Origin: Bradyrhizobium sp. ISRA464
GTDB lineage: Bacteria > Pseudomonadota > Alphaproteobacteria > Rhizobiales > Xanthobacteraceae
Assembly: GCF_029910095.1 (NCBI RefSeq)
Contig: NZ_CP094526.1
Coordinates: 6,572,001-6,636,000 of the forward strand
DNA: 64,000 bases
Direction of reading: 5' to 3'
In this document: in pieces, positions 1-9,754 of the stretch
Layout: each line of letters starts with the position of its first letter
Position numbering within the stretch: the first letter of the stretch is position 1
The notes under the pieces: generated by a model
Told to the model about the DNA's origin: nothing
Databases searched by the model: none
What the model saw: only the letters and a program-made list of their open reading frames with translations
Made by a program: the position numbers and the translations under genes

Positions 1-1
1 A

Positions 2-742
2 TCACGTTGCTAGCTTACCGGTTGCCTGTGCCGAAGGCGCGGAGCAGGACGAAACATAAGCCGCGGTAATTAGTTTGTAACAACAGCATGCTTTTTGCTC
101 GAGGCACTTGTGTTCAATTATCTGCAAGACGCCGCGCGTCTTACGAATTAACCCTTGTTCTTCGAATCGGATTAGCGTTTCCGTCACCCCAGCGCGGCGC
201 AATGCCAAGACGGAGGAGAGATAGTCATGGGTAATTGGAAGTACATGAGCGCCAACAGCATCACTCGCCAAACAGAGCCAGGAGGCGAGCCGCTTTTCGC
301 GATCGTGGCGAACGCCGCATAATCCTGTCTGAGCGCTATGCAAGGTCAGCGCTTGAACGTACCGCGCAAGATATTCTCGGATCTCGGGACGCGCGTTCAT
401 CACCCGACGCAAATCCTCTACACGGATCCTGTGGGCTCTTCCGGGAAGGAGCACAACAGATTGGTGCGTTGAAAGATGTCCCTCCAACAATAGCGGAGCG
501 CCAACTGCGCCCCGATATCCTATTACCGCCGTCTCAAGGATGTTTCCCTCCGCGACAATCCTCTGTGAGACCAAGCCCGACTCTATGAAATAGACGTGAT
601 CAAGATGCCTTTTCGGCTCTTGCAGAACCATACGTTCTCTGAGAACAATCGGCTCTAAAAACTCCCCTATTGTGGCGAGATCCGGCATGATTATTCTCGC
701 CAGAATCGCATTCTTGAAAAAGGATGGCGTATTGGGACGCAT
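2..742 (-). CDS. Crp/Fnr-family transcriptional regulator
   Basis: The 246-residue protein has an N-terminal cyclic-nucleotide-binding-like beta-barrel region (about residues 20-130). A C-terminal winged-helix region follows, with the recognition segment near ITHDYLSSVLALRRAGVTE (about 165-190), where Crp/Fnr proteins bind DNA. No Fnr-type N-terminal Cys cluster is visible, so an oxygen-sensing Fe-S cluster is unlikely. The C-terminal CCCYK segment is unusual, but its position does not suggest cluster ligation. The ATG at 740-742 is preceded by AGGAA at normal spacing, and the stop lies at the window edge. It follows the hydantoinase operon on the same strand with about 90 bases between. The family call is firm; the effector and targets are unknown. 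Confidence 0.85.
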   Translation of the reverse strand: MRPNTPSFFKNAILARIIMPDLATIGEFLEPIVLRERMVLQEPKRHLDHVYFIESGLVSQRIVAEGNILETAVIGYRGAVGAPLLLEGHLSTHQSVVLLPGRAHRIRVEDLRRVMNARPEIREYLARYVQALTLHSAQTGLCGVRHDREKRLASWLCLASDAVGAHVLPITHDYLSSVLALRRAGVTETLIRFEEQGLIRKTRGVLQIIEHKCLEQKACCCYKLITAAYVSSCSAPSAQATGKLAT

Positions 743-834
743 GCGTCGTTCCTATTTCCTCTTCCCTGCGGTCGCAAATGACGGTCAGTACCCGAGCCCT
801 CTCAAATGGGAACGCTTGGACAACAGGCTGAAGT

Positions 835-2613
835 CTATGTCCTAGTGTGTGCGTCGAGTTCGGCCTCTGCGTGGATCTGCCGCTTCGCTCTCGCAGCGGT
901 CGAACAGACGGACTTGCCGTCCGCGGAGATCTCGATGCCATAGAGGGCGAGCGCCGCCTCTTTGGAGACGACTTCATCGCGAACGTCCCTTAGTACGGCT
1001 TCCGGATCCCGGTTATGAGGATGACCCCATCCTCCGCCAGCAGAGGCTTCGATAACGAGGCGAAACGGCTTGACCTGCTGAACACCATACTGCGGACAGT
1101 AAAACTCTTCGCCCGTAGTCGAATCGAATCCCCTCAATGAACCTTTTGCACCCCAAAGCCCCCCGTTGACGCCCGCGCCTGTTGGCTTTCGCGAGCCCTC
1201 ACCACGCAACAGATGCTCACCGCCGACCAGGATGTCAGCAACATAGTCGACTCCAGGTCCGCCTCGGTATTGTCCGGCCCCCCCAGCATCGAGGCGCATC
1301 TGATAACGATGAATGCGAATCGGATAGGATTGCTCGTATGATTCCACATTCGGAATGATCATTCCGCCGAGCGTCATCTGGTGGCTGGTCGTGACGAAGC
1401 CATCACGTCCCTTGACTGCTCCGCCCCCTGAACTGCCATGCCAATGGTAAAGTACAAATACTTCCCCAGAAGGCTTGGTGCCGGCGGAGATGCTATACAC
1501 CGCCTTGCCCCAGCCCGCGCACGCACGATCAGGGTCGACTTGCGCTAACGCGCCCCAACATGCGTTCATGATATCGATGGCCGGAAATACCGTGTTCATG
1601 GTCATGGGCGCGGGCGGCAAGGCATTGACGATCGTGCCATCCGGAGCAACAATTTTGACGCAGCGATAAACCCCTTCGTTGCGCGGAATGGCCGAATCTA
1701 AGAACGACGAGAGTGCGCAATAAACGGCAGAGTGTGTATTGGCGATGCTGCTGTTCTTGAAGCCCTTTATTTGTGGCGAAGTGCCGGTGAAATCAAATGT
1801 GATCTCGTCTCCGCGAATCGTGACCTTTACACGCGTTTCGATGTCGACGCTTTCGAAGCAGTCATTGTCACTAACGTCGGCCGCCTCCCAACTCCCATCG
1901 GGGAGTTCGGCGATTGCTTGACGCATCCTACGCTCTCCATAGTCAAGAAGCGCCGCCAAATAGGCATTACCCTTTTGCACGCCGAGTTGTTCGATGACTT
2001 CTTTCATCCGATTTGCGCCGATCCGCGTCGAGCCGAGCATCGCGCCCAGATCACCTTCCATGAGTTCCGGGCAGCGAGTGTTCAAAAGCAACAGGCGCCA
2101 GAGATCGTCTCGCAATTTTCCCTTTTCAACCAGCTTGAGTACTGGCAGTCGAATGCCTTCGTGAAAGATTTCTGTAGCCGCGGCGTTATAGGTTCCAGCG
2201 GCTCCGCCGCCGATGTCGGACTGATGAGCGCGGTTGCTGCAAAATCCTAGCATTTCTCCGTCAACAAAAACGGGACGAATGAGTGTCCAATCAGGCAGGT
2301 GGTTTCCGCCGGCAACGTAAGGATCGCTCAGCATGAACACGTCTTCATCTTCGATGTGATCAGCAAAGTCTCTTAGAACCGCGCGAACGGCGAAACCTCC
2401 GCCCCCTGAATGAACCGGCAAGCCATCGGCTTGTGCGACCGTCTCTCCAGTTGCATTGCTCATAAAGCAGGAAAAGTCGTGGCTCTGGCTGAAGATTGGG
2501 CTGCGCGCCGTGCGCATCATGACGGTGCCCATCTGCAAGGTAATGTGATCTAGCTGACGCTGCAGAATGGCAAGCATAACAGGATCTTGATACCTGGCGG
2601 CCGCGACATTCAT
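835..2613 (-). CDS. Hydantoinase B/oxoprolinase family protein (HyuB-like)
   Basis: The 592-residue protein matches the hydantoinase B/oxoprolinase-beta family. Visible family features are the N-terminal segment DPVMLAILQRQLDHIT, the SQSHDFSC region, LSDPYVAGGNHLPD near residue 120, and the Gly-rich C-terminal RGGPGVDY and GGGWGHP motifs. These proteins pair with HyuA-type ATPases in ATP-dependent opening of hydantoin or 5-oxoproline-like rings in the cytoplasm. I chose the ATG at 2611-2613 because GAGGTGAG lies just upstream; 29 further codons are open but carry no family similarity. It lies 108 bases downstream of the HyuA-like gene on the same strand, consistent with one transcript. The substrate (N-methylhydantoin, 5-oxoproline or a related ring) cannot be read from the sequence. 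Confidence 0.9.
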   Translation of the reverse strand: MNVAAARYQDPVMLAILQRQLDHITLQMGTVMMRTARSPIFSQSHDFSCFMSNATGETVAQADGLPVHSGGGGFAVRAVLRDFADHIEDEDVFMLSDPYVAGGNHLPDWTLIRPVFVDGEMLGFCSNRAHQSDIGGGAAGTYNAAATEIFHEGIRLPVLKLVEKGKLRDDLWRLLLLNTRCPELMEGDLGAMLGSTRIGANRMKEVIEQLGVQKGNAYLAALLDYGERRMRQAIAELPDGSWEAADVSDNDCFESVDIETRVKVTIRGDEITFDFTGTSPQIKGFKNSSIANTHSAVYCALSSFLDSAIPRNEGVYRCVKIVAPDGTIVNALPPAPMTMNTVFPAIDIMNACWGALAQVDPDRACAGWGKAVYSISAGTKPSGEVFVLYHWHGSSGGGAVKGRDGFVTTSHQMTLGGMIIPNVESYEQSYPIRIHRYQMRLDAGGAGQYRGGPGVDYVADILVGGEHLLRGEGSRKPTGAGVNGGLWGAKGSLRGFDSTTGEEFYCPQYGVQQVKPFRLVIEASAGGGWGHPHNRDPEAVLRDVRDEVVSKEAALALYGIEISADGKSVCSTAARAKRQIHAEAELDAHTRT

Positions 2614-2721
2614 GATCTCACCTCGTTCAAAACTCTGTCGACAGAATGCTGAGCAGCGAACCTCGACCTTCCAGCGGCGTGTCCCGTTTCTTCGCGCCAC
2701 GAATGATCGTCAAGTGCGTTC

Positions 2722-4854
2722 TCACGCCACTTCCTCGGCATGAGCAAGCCGCACATGATAGTTGCCTGCATCGGTTATCGTAAGCCGATCACCAAGACCT
2801 ATAAAAATCGTAGTGGTGGCCTCTTCGACGACTGCGGGGCCCACCATTTGTTGACGTGGCGTAAGTTTAGTGCCGTCATAGATGGGGATATCAGCGAACC
2901 CCGTCTCCCTACCGATCCACACTCGTCGACGTGAATGTGGCAGCGGGTCTGATACAGTGGACGGCACTGGAGCTACCTTCAATGCGTCCAGTTTGCCAAT
3001 TGCTGCAAGCCGCAGATTAACAACCTCGATAGACCCAGCGGTCTGGACATAGCCAAACAGCCGCTCAAAGACCTTCTCGAATGCTGCACGTATGGCTGTC
3101 GGATCCGTCGAGGAACATTCAACCGCAACTGTCCATTGCTGACCAAAATATCGAAGGTCATAGGCGCGCTGCAGGACGGCTTTGTCGCCCTCGAACCCCT
3201 CTCGGGCAAGGAGTTTGCCTGCAGCCTCATGCATCTCCCTAAAAGCGCCTTCAAGTATCTCGGTGCTGCATGTCGTTCGGCTGTCAAGGTCTTGCAACCA
3301 ACTCCGTACGTGGTCATGCCGGAGATCCGAGTTGCACATGCCAAAGGCGCAGAATACGCCTGCCAGACGCGGAATATACAGGCTCTTGCTGCCAAGCAGG
3401 CGGGCCGTGGCAACACCGTGCAAAGGTCCCGCCCCCCCCGCCGCAACGAGCGTAAACGTTCTTGGATTGAAGCCTTTTTCGAGAGAGGCTCGCTCCACGG
3501 CGTGGAGGATGTTCTGCTCAACTAACTGAATGATGCCGGCAGCCGCATCCTCGACACTAAGCCCAAGTGGTCGCGCGACGTAGTCGTTAATAGCTCTAAC
3601 TGCGCTATCCAAGTTCAATGCAATTGCCCCCCCAGCATAGGGGCCAGGCTTGAGGCGACCCAAAACCAATTGCGCGTCAGTTATCGTGGGGCGTTCGCCG
3701 CCGCCACCGTAGCAGGCAGGGCCTGGGATCGAGCCAGCACCTTCGGGGCCTGCCTTAAGCAGGCCGGCGGCGTCTACCGAAGCAATGGTGCCACCTCCCG
3801 CACCTACGGTATGGATGTCAACCGCGGGAATATTGAGATGGTAACCGTCGACCACGATTTGATCTGTCATACTGACGCCGCCGTTCTGCATTAGCGTGAC
3901 ATCGCAACTCGTGCCGCCAACCTCGATCGAGATCAAATTGTCCGACCCAGTGTCATGGCCAAAGAACTTCAGCGAGCCAACCCCGGCTGCAGGCCCCGAT
4001 AGAACTAGACTCGCCGGAAGATGCCCAATCTCATCGACCGAAATTGCACCGCCGTTCGACTGGATCATCAAGAGCTTTCGGGGCAGCCCCAGCTCACCAA
4101 GCCGATCCGCCAAGCTATTCAGATAAGGAACGACCCGAGGAGCCACGTACGCATTGACGACCGTGGTCGAGGTCCGTTCATATTCACCGATCGTTGGCGC
4201 AACTTCGGAAGAGGCGGTGATCCACACCTTCGGTAGGAGCTTTTTCAACTCGTACTTTGCTGCCTGCTCGTGGGCCGGATTCATGTAGGAATGCAAAAAG
4301 CAGATTGCGACCGCCTCGACTCCCTCTTCATCAAAGACACGCGCCGCCGTCGCGAGCGAAGCGGGATCGAATGCAATCCGGACACTTCCATCGGCTTCCA
4401 TCCGTTCCCTTATCGGCAACCTCAGATAACGAGGGACTAAAACTTGTGGGAATGGTCGACGATGGTCCCAAATATTCTCTCGGATTGAACGACGAATTTC
4501 CAACGAGTCGCGAAAACCTTCCGTGACCAACAATCCAACCTTGGAACCTTTTTTTTCGAGCAGCGTGTTGGTGGCAATTGTTGAGCCATGAACGAACAAG
4601 TTGGTGTTGGTGAGGAAGGTTTTGGGACTGCCCTTCAGATATTGCGCGGCCAGTTCAACGGCGGCGAGGACACCTTTGGTGGGATTGGCTGGTACGGATG
4701 GAGACTTGAACGCCCGGACCTCGCCCCGAGCATCGACAAGCACCAAATCGGTAAATGTGCCACCGACATCAACTCCAACTCGATAAGGCGCAACTAGCAT
4801 TGACGATCCATCAGCCCCATTTTCGTTGCAGATCAGGTGATCGAGCGCTGTCAT
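2722..4854 (-). CDS. Hydantoinase A/oxoprolinase family ATPase (HyuA-like)
   Basis: The 710-residue protein carries the actin-like ATPase phosphate-1 motif VGVDVGGTFTDLVLVD (about residues 26-41) and the downstream LSGPAAGVGS and GAGGGTIA motifs of the hydantoinase A/N-methylhydantoinase A family. It is the expected subunit partner of the HyuB-like protein encoded next. Its first codon overlaps the stop of the upstream aminotransferase in a TCAT/ATGA overlap (4851-4854), which indicates translational coupling and fixes the start. An internal Met at residue 19, close to the first conserved motif, is an alternative. Length is normal for the family. The family is certain; the ring substrate is not. 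Confidence 0.92.
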   Translation of the reverse strand: MTALDHLICNENGADGSSMLVAPYRVGVDVGGTFTDLVLVDARGEVRAFKSPSVPANPTKGVLAAVELAAQYLKGSPKTFLTNTNLFVHGSTIATNTLLEKKGSKVGLLVTEGFRDSLEIRRSIRENIWDHRRPFPQVLVPRYLRLPIRERMEADGSVRIAFDPASLATAARVFDEEGVEAVAICFLHSYMNPAHEQAAKYELKKLLPKVWITASSEVAPTIGEYERTSTTVVNAYVAPRVVPYLNSLADRLGELGLPRKLLMIQSNGGAISVDEIGHLPASLVLSGPAAGVGSLKFFGHDTGSDNLISIEVGGTSCDVTLMQNGGVSMTDQIVVDGYHLNIPAVDIHTVGAGGGTIASVDAAGLLKAGPEGAGSIPGPACYGGGGERPTITDAQLVLGRLKPGPYAGGAIALNLDSAVRAINDYVARPLGLSVEDAAAGIIQLVEQNILHAVERASLEKGFNPRTFTLVAAGGAGPLHGVATARLLGSKSLYIPRLAGVFCAFGMCNSDLRHDHVRSWLQDLDSRTTCSTEILEGAFREMHEAAGKLLAREGFEGDKAVLQRAYDLRYFGQQWTVAVECSSTDPTAIRAAFEKVFERLFGYVQTAGSIEVVNLRLAAIGKLDALKVAPVPSTVSDPLPHSRRRVWIGRETGFADIPIYDGTKLTPRQQMVGPAVVEEATTTIFIGLGDRLTITDAGNYHVRLAHAEEVA

Positions 4855-6224
4855 CCCGGAAGCGCACTTGTATCGGCTAACTCCTTCGCAACCACAGCGA
4901 TGAGCTTGTCCGCGAGAAGGGAGACTTCGGCTTCCGTCATAGGAGTGGATAGCGCGCCGGAGCAGTTGGGTGTCAACAGGATGCCCTCGTCAAGTATCGC
5001 CAGATGGATTCGACGGATTAGCTCCGCCTTCTCAGGAGCGGCGTAGGCAGTCCTGTACCCGGTGATATTGGTCGAGCCTAGATGAAGCCGAAACAGAGAA
5101 CCCATGCCCGTGAGACTGGCCTCGATGCCAGCCGCGGAGAAACCTTCGCGGACTCTATTTCGAAGCTTGCAACCAAATCCGTTCAGTCTTTCGATGGCCG
5201 GCCGTGAATAGTGGGAAAGCGATTCGAGCCCCGCTGCCATACTCAGCGGATTGGCACTGAAGGTGCCTCCCATTGAGACTTTTGGCTTGCCATTTGCATG
5301 GTTGAAGACCGACATCCGATCGGACGGACCGGAAACCGCACCAATGGGAAGCCCTCCACCAATGATCTTGGCCGTCGTTACTAGATCGGGCTCAAGATCG
5401 AAAAGCGGAGAAGCACCTTCATATGAAAGACGAAAACTGATGACCTCGTCGCAGATCAGAAGAATGCCATCTCGGCGGCAGGCGTCTTGCACGACGGCGG
5501 CGGTTTCTTTCGACACAGGCACCATTCCGGCGCGGGCGGCGTGAGGATCGAGAACAACTGCGGCGAGCGAAGGCCCCTCACGTTGAAGAATGTCAGCGCA
5601 GCGCTGGGGATCATCATAAGGTAGCACAACTGTCTCGCGGAGCACCGATTCCGGCGTGCCGGCGCTGTTTCGCACCGAAGCGGGATTTCCGCTCTTGTCG
5701 CTCCAAGCGGCGGGCGTTGGATCCAGGCTCACCTCGATCCAGTCGTAGGCGCCGTGATAGCAGCCCTCAAACTTGGCGATTCTTTCCCTAGCCGTGATGC
5801 CCCGCGCTGCCTTGACTGCAGCAAGCACCGCCTCAGTTCCAGAATTGCAGAAGCGGGTCTGCTCCATCCTTGGATTCCGAGCAGCGAGCGCCTCCGCAAG
5901 CAGGATCTCGCTCTCGGTAGGCATACCGAACGCCGTTCCCTTGGTCATCGCATCGCGCACCGCATCGATCACCGGCGGAAATACGTGGCCGTGAACAAGA
6001 GAGAAGAAGTTGTTGGCGCAATCCAATATGCGCCGCCCATCAATATCAACTACCCAGCACCCCTCGCCGCGAGCGGCATACGGGGGATGAGGCCTAAACC
6101 ATGAAGCCGCCCGCATCGACCCCCCCGGAACGACCTTCGCCTCGCGCAGGTAGGCGGCCTCGGACCGCGATTTCACCGTAGCGCTCGCTGCACTGCTCTT
6201 ATGCCCCCGACCCGGCGCCGTCAT
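4851..6224 (-). CDS. Class III PLP aminotransferase, glutamate-1-semialdehyde aminomutase-like
   Basis: The 457-residue fold-type I PLP enzyme resembles glutamate-1-semialdehyde 2,1-aminomutases. Visible features are FCNSGTEAV (phosphate binding, about 126-133), the ICDEVISFR motif with the PLP-ring Asp near 259, and the Schiff-base Lys near 286 in TTAKIIGGG. Being first in an operon with hydantoinase A and B genes argues against a haem-biosynthetic hemL and for a catabolic aminomutase or transaminase acting on the amino acid or ring product. A perfect palindrome lies 57-74 bases upstream of the start and is a likely operator. The reaction is inferred from family and context only. Confidence 0.88.
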   Translation of the reverse strand: MTAPGRGHKSSAASATVKSRSEAAYLREAKVVPGGSMRAASWFRPHPPYAARGEGCWVVDIDGRRILDCANNFFSLVHGHVFPPVIDAVRDAMTKGTAFGMPTESEILLAEALAARNPRMEQTRFCNSGTEAVLAAVKAARGITARERIAKFEGCYHGAYDWIEVSLDPTPAAWSDKSGNPASVRNSAGTPESVLRETVVLPYDDPQRCADILQREGPSLAAVVLDPHAARAGMVPVSKETAAVVQDACRRDGILLICDEVISFRLSYEGASPLFDLEPDLVTTAKIIGGGLPIGAVSGPSDRMSVFNHANGKPKVSMGGTFSANPLSMAAGLESLSHYSRPAIERLNGFGCKLRNRVREGFSAAGIEASLTGMGSLFRLHLGSTNITGYRTAYAAPEKAELIRRIHLAILDEGILLTPNCSGALSTPMTEAEVSLLADKLIAVVAKELADTSALPG

Positions 6225-6280
6225 TACTATCTCCGATCAATCAGACTGGAGTGTAACCACATGATCCCATCATATGTCAA

Positions 6281-6298
6281 TTGGATCAATTGATCCAA
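6281..6298. promoter_or_regulatory. Perfect 18-bp palindrome, candidate operator of the aminotransferase-hyuAB operon
   Basis: TTGGATCAATTGATCCAA is an exact palindrome 57-74 bases upstream of the aminotransferase ATG. Its size and AT-rich centre suit a dimeric helix-turn-helix regulator of the GntR/FadR type. Two regulators lie nearby (Crp/Fnr at 2-742, RpiR at 7762-8718), but neither typically binds this motif, so the cognate protein is unknown. Confidence 0.55.
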
Positions 6299-6499
6299 AT
6301 CGCATTGGGATGCGACTTCCGGGACCGCAGCTTCATCAGCGAGGGCCGTGACTGCTCTCGCCGTCGAAGCGCGAGTCTCAGCTTTTGTGAGCGTTCTCTT
6401 CCTCGTTCGGCCGAAAAGTCGGGCTCGACACACAAGGATTCCGGGACCTGCTGGCGCTAATGCCATCGAGCAGCGGCTACCGCCGGACCGCAACCATGA

Positions 6500-6790
6500 C
6501 TACGGATTTTCAGAAGTGGCCAAGCAGGTGTTTAGTCCCTGCATTTGCTGGAGCGGATTGAGTTTGAATCGTTCTGGCTGGGAAGTCCAGCATTTGCAGA
6601 TGTATTCGTAGGGCGTGAGACCCTTCAGGGTCTTCAGCCGCCGGGCGTAATTGCAGGCGGTGACGACGACGGCAAGGTGAGCTTCGAGCTGATCGTGTCG
6701 ATCGTCATGGTAGCGTTGGACAGTCGATTCCTTGATCGTGCGGTTCATGCGCTCGAACTGGCCATTGGCCAGGGATGCTTGATCTGGTCA
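6500..6790 (-). pseudogene. IS481-family transposase, C-terminal relic
   Basis: The fragment reads as the C-terminal end of an IS481-type DDE transposase: NGQFERMNRTIKESTVQRY, then RRLKTLKGLTPYEYICK and the terminal GLNT. A one-base frameshift near 6767 separates it from DQIKHPWP, which normally precedes NGQ in this family. The N-terminal half of what appears to be the same element lies at 7228-7744 on the same strand, and unrelated DNA with an IS66 fragment separates the halves. It cannot encode an active transposase. Confidence 0.75.
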
Positions 6791-6844
6791 GCCGATGTTC
6801 GATCCTGTTTTCTTGGCATCGCATATGGAACATATGCATCGTGT

Positions 6845-7060
6845 ATCTTGCCGTCGGGCCGTCCGAATCGCTGGTCGGACGAGTTTAAGGCCCAAGTCGT
6901 GACGGAGGCGCTGGAGCCTGGCGCGAGCGTCTCGGCGATCGCTCGCCGGATTGGCATTCACCCGTCGCAGCTGTTTGCCTGGCGCCGTGATGCTCGGGCG
7001 GAACGACATGGTCGCGAGCGGCACTCGAGTTGCGGGGTGAGGTGGCGTCTGTGGTAGTCG
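6845..7060 (+). pseudogene. IS66-family TnpA (OrfA) fragment
   Basis: The plus strand encodes RWSDEFKAQVVTEALEPG followed by VSAIARRIGIHPSQLFAWR, a helix-turn-helix typical of IS66/IS3-type OrfA proteins. The frame then degenerates (ERHGRERHSS) through an indel. No TnpB or TnpC follows. It sits inside the split IS481 relic in the opposite orientation. A closely related fragment occurs at about 60440-60600. Confidence 0.7.
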
Positions 7061-7227
7061 ATGATCCGGACGCTCCACTTTTGCGCTCCTTTTCTGACTA
7101 TCTGAGCAGGGTACGAGGCCCTTGAGCAAAGGTCCCGCGATGGCGTTCTCTTGGGCGCACGGCGCTTTCTGGATTGGCTCCGCCATCGCCATCCTGGCCT
7201 GGCCCATTTACCGGCCCGGCTTTCGTG

Positions 7228-7744
7228 GGATGTGCGATCGATTGCAACGGGGAAGTAGAGCTGCCTTCGGCGGTCTGAAGCTCGGCGATATCGATGTGGG
7301 AATAACCGATCGGATAAGCCTTGAACTTTTTCTTCGAAGGCTTGCCGCCTTCAACCTCCGGCAATGGCTGATGCCGTGGCGCGCTACGGACAGCGATGCA
7401 GGAATGACCGCGTCGGATGCGGGATGGTCGGCTGCAGGGCATAGAGGCAATCGTCGAGCGGCAGCAGCGTATGCCGCCGGAAGCGACGATGATCGCCTTC
7501 TCGATGGAAAGGACTGTTTTACTTGGCTTTCTTGGGGCCAGTCGAACGATCGGCGACGGTCTCGCGCTGCTTCCATTTCGCGACAGTCTTCTGATTGATC
7601 CCGTAGCGCCTGGCGAGTGCTCTTCAGGCTCTCTTGACTATTTTGTATTGCTCGACAGACTGCCTCCCTCGTGGCGGCGCAGCCGTGTAAAACTTCTCCC
7701 AGAGCGCTTTCTTCGAATCGTGCGATAAGGATGCGCACCATCAA
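7228..7744 (-). pseudogene. IS481-family transposase, N-terminal relic
   Basis: Across shifting frames this reads as the N-terminal half of an IS481-type transposase. VLHGCAATREAVCRAIQNS (helix-turn-helix start) is followed by degraded copies of the segment containing RRHTLLPLDDCLYALQP, then LPEVEGGKPSKKKFKAYP and IGYSHIDIAELQTAEG, with VAIDRTS near 7230. Similarity stops there, before the second catalytic Asp. At least three frameshifts are present. The RpiR gene stop lies only 18 bases beyond its outer end. Confidence 0.7.
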
Positions 7745-7761
7745 AGTCTGGGACTACACAC

Positions 7762-8718
7762 CTACCGCTTTGAGCGCTTTTGGGAGGCCGCAGTTCGCGC
7801 AGGGCGCCGTTTGGCAGCATTGCCAGACAGGATATATTCACCAGATCCAACTAAGAATTGCTCGTTCTCGCGGATCCTAGTCTGCGCAGGCTCACCAAGG
7901 CGGCTAATCGTCAAAGCCGCCAGGAGTTGGGCCACAGCAATGGCCCCAAGCGCCGACTCCGGAAAGGCTTGTCCAGATGTTTGCGCCACAAAATGTAGAC
8001 GCCTGGCGAATTCGGCGACAGGCGCAGCATAGCTGTCGGTGATTGCTACGATACGAGCGCCCGATAGCGACGCTTTCTCCGTCAACCGGTGAACCAATCG
8101 ATTGAAAGGCGCGAAGGTCACCGCCACAAATGCGTCGCTTGGCAAGAGGTCTTCCAAAACGCCCTCAGGCGCCCCTCCCGGGCCGTCTAACAGAATGACG
8201 TTTGGCCTCGCTTTTCGCAAGCTGTAAGCTAGCGTATAGGCCGGAGTAAATGCGCTTCTCCTACCAAATACAAAGACCTTTGGCGCGTTCGCCAGAAGCT
8301 CGACCGCTTCTCTCAGCTTTTCTTCCGATAAGTGCGCACGAGCCTGTCTTACGACATCCAGCTCAGCAGCAAAGAATGAATCGACGAAGTCCTCCAATCC
8401 GATACCTTCACCCATCTTGCGAATGAGTGCCGAAGCGCTCTGCTGGTTGCGAGTGATCGAAAGGCGATCTCTCTGCTGACGATCTCGCATCATATCGATG
8501 AAGCGCTGTCGCAGTTCGCTATAGCCGGCCAATCCCAGTCGTTGTGCCAGCCGCACGAGACTCACGGGAGGAACGTTTGCGCGTCGAGAGATTTCGCGCA
8601 TCGTCTGAAAGGCGACTTCATCCGGATTATTGATTAGGTAGTGAGCTGCGTCCACCGCCTGCCCGGACAGTTCGGTGCATATCTCCTTAATCTCTTCGAC
8701 CAGATCAGCCGAACTCAT
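7762..8718 (-). CDS. MurR/RpiR-family transcriptional regulator
   Basis: The 318-residue protein has an N-terminal RpiR helix-turn-helix domain (about residues 1-80, including MREISRRANVPPVSLVRLAQ). It is followed by a SIS sugar-phosphate-binding-like domain (about 120-260, with VFVFGRRSAF and VVAITDSYAAPVAEFA-like segments). Such regulators usually sense phosphosugars, though rhizobial paralogues also control amino-acid and opine-like catabolism. The ATG at 8716-8718 is chosen over the one six bases upstream because GGAG then sits at good spacing. GGTA-CAA-TACC (8742-8752) just upstream is a weak autoregulatory-site candidate. Targets are unknown. Confidence 0.88.
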   Translation of the reverse strand: MSSADLVEEIKEICTELSGQAVDAAHYLINNPDEVAFQTMREISRRANVPPVSLVRLAQRLGLAGYSELRQRFIDMMRDRQQRDRLSITRNQQSASALIRKMGEGIGLEDFVDSFFAAELDVVRQARAHLSEEKLREAVELLANAPKVFVFGRRSAFTPAYTLAYSLRKARPNVILLDGPGGAPEGVLEDLLPSDAFVAVTFAPFNRLVHRLTEKASLSGARIVAITDSYAAPVAEFARRLHFVAQTSGQAFPESALGAIAVAQLLAALTISRLGEPAQTRIRENEQFLVGSGEYILSGNAAKRRPARTAASQKRSKR

Positions 8719-9754
8719 GCGCATCTCCGATCCTCGTATTGGGTACAATACCAAAACCAAAAAAACTTGCCGGAGCGCGCCAGCCAGACGCTGTCACGAA
8801 AGTGGCACAATCGGCTTTGGCAGACGCTTCCATATTCAGCTTTTAGGCGAGCCGCCACGATAACGCCAGAGATCGTTTGCTATCTCCGAGGTGATGTGAT
8901 CGGCATCCGGCGGATTTGGCGGTGCCATCTACCGCGTGCACATGCGATCGAGAATCGGGAAGCACCACGCGCGGTCCCGCGACTGAAAAATCCATCAAAT
9001 CGGCAACAGTTAAGTATCCGGCCTACAACTTCGGGACGCAGGACTGATTTGACGATTTGAAATCAGCACCAGTCCATTGTCGTTCCCATCGCACATGACG
9101 TTTACAGGCGCTTTATCACTTGTTCTACTTCAGGGGAGTGCGGAGGTCGAAGGGCCGCGAGCGCGTCCGAGCTTTCCCGGCTCATCCTTCTTGGGCTGCT
9201 CTCCTCTCTGATCACGAGGAGCCCGGATAGAGTGTCTTGCAGGTTCACGCTGCCAACGTGATTTTCGCCCACGAGCTAATCGGCCGATATCCCCCCACAA
9301 TGGGTTTCACATGAGGCGGCGGCTTTACGGTGGTAATCCATGATTCATCGGTGGGATTCTCATTCGACGACCTACTACGCTGAAGGCGCGCTGCATTCTG
9401 GCAGCACGCCGCGGACACTGAGCGAAATTCGGTGGCCGACATTCTCGAAAGGGCTTAGGGACATTTAATCCAAGAATAGCCTATGTGACCAAAACCGTTG
9501 TGGACAATACGACGCACGAGGGGCGGCAACGCCAGCTTGTGGCACGTGTGCAAGTCGCATGAGCAAAAGTTGCGAGCAACGTGCTGAATTTTCTGATCGG
9601 ACGAGAGGCAGAGCCGGTCGTGGCAATGAAGGAGTCTATCGTCGTCTTCGATGCGGCCGAACACGAGAGCATTGACCCGAAGGGCATCGCGATCCGGGGG
9701 CCAGAATTAGCTCAACAACGAAGGGCGCCCCAACGAGATCATCGACACGGTTCT
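8719..9754. other. Stretch without a recognisable gene
   Basis: This roughly 1-kb stretch has only short interrupted frames on both strands. I recognise no domain, RNA or complete IS end. It is probably decayed DNA between the RpiR gene and the sce7725-like relic. Confidence 0.5.

Noticed and set aside
8805..8830. GTGGCAC...TTGG considered as a sigma-54 (-24/-12) promoter
   Set aside because: The spacing and the missing TTGC element do not fit the sigma-54 consensus, and no gene follows.
9245..9442. Minus-strand frame with ESWITTVKPPPHVKPIVGGY
   Set aside because: Protein-like stretch but no family could be assigned and the frame is short; left as unassigned DNA.
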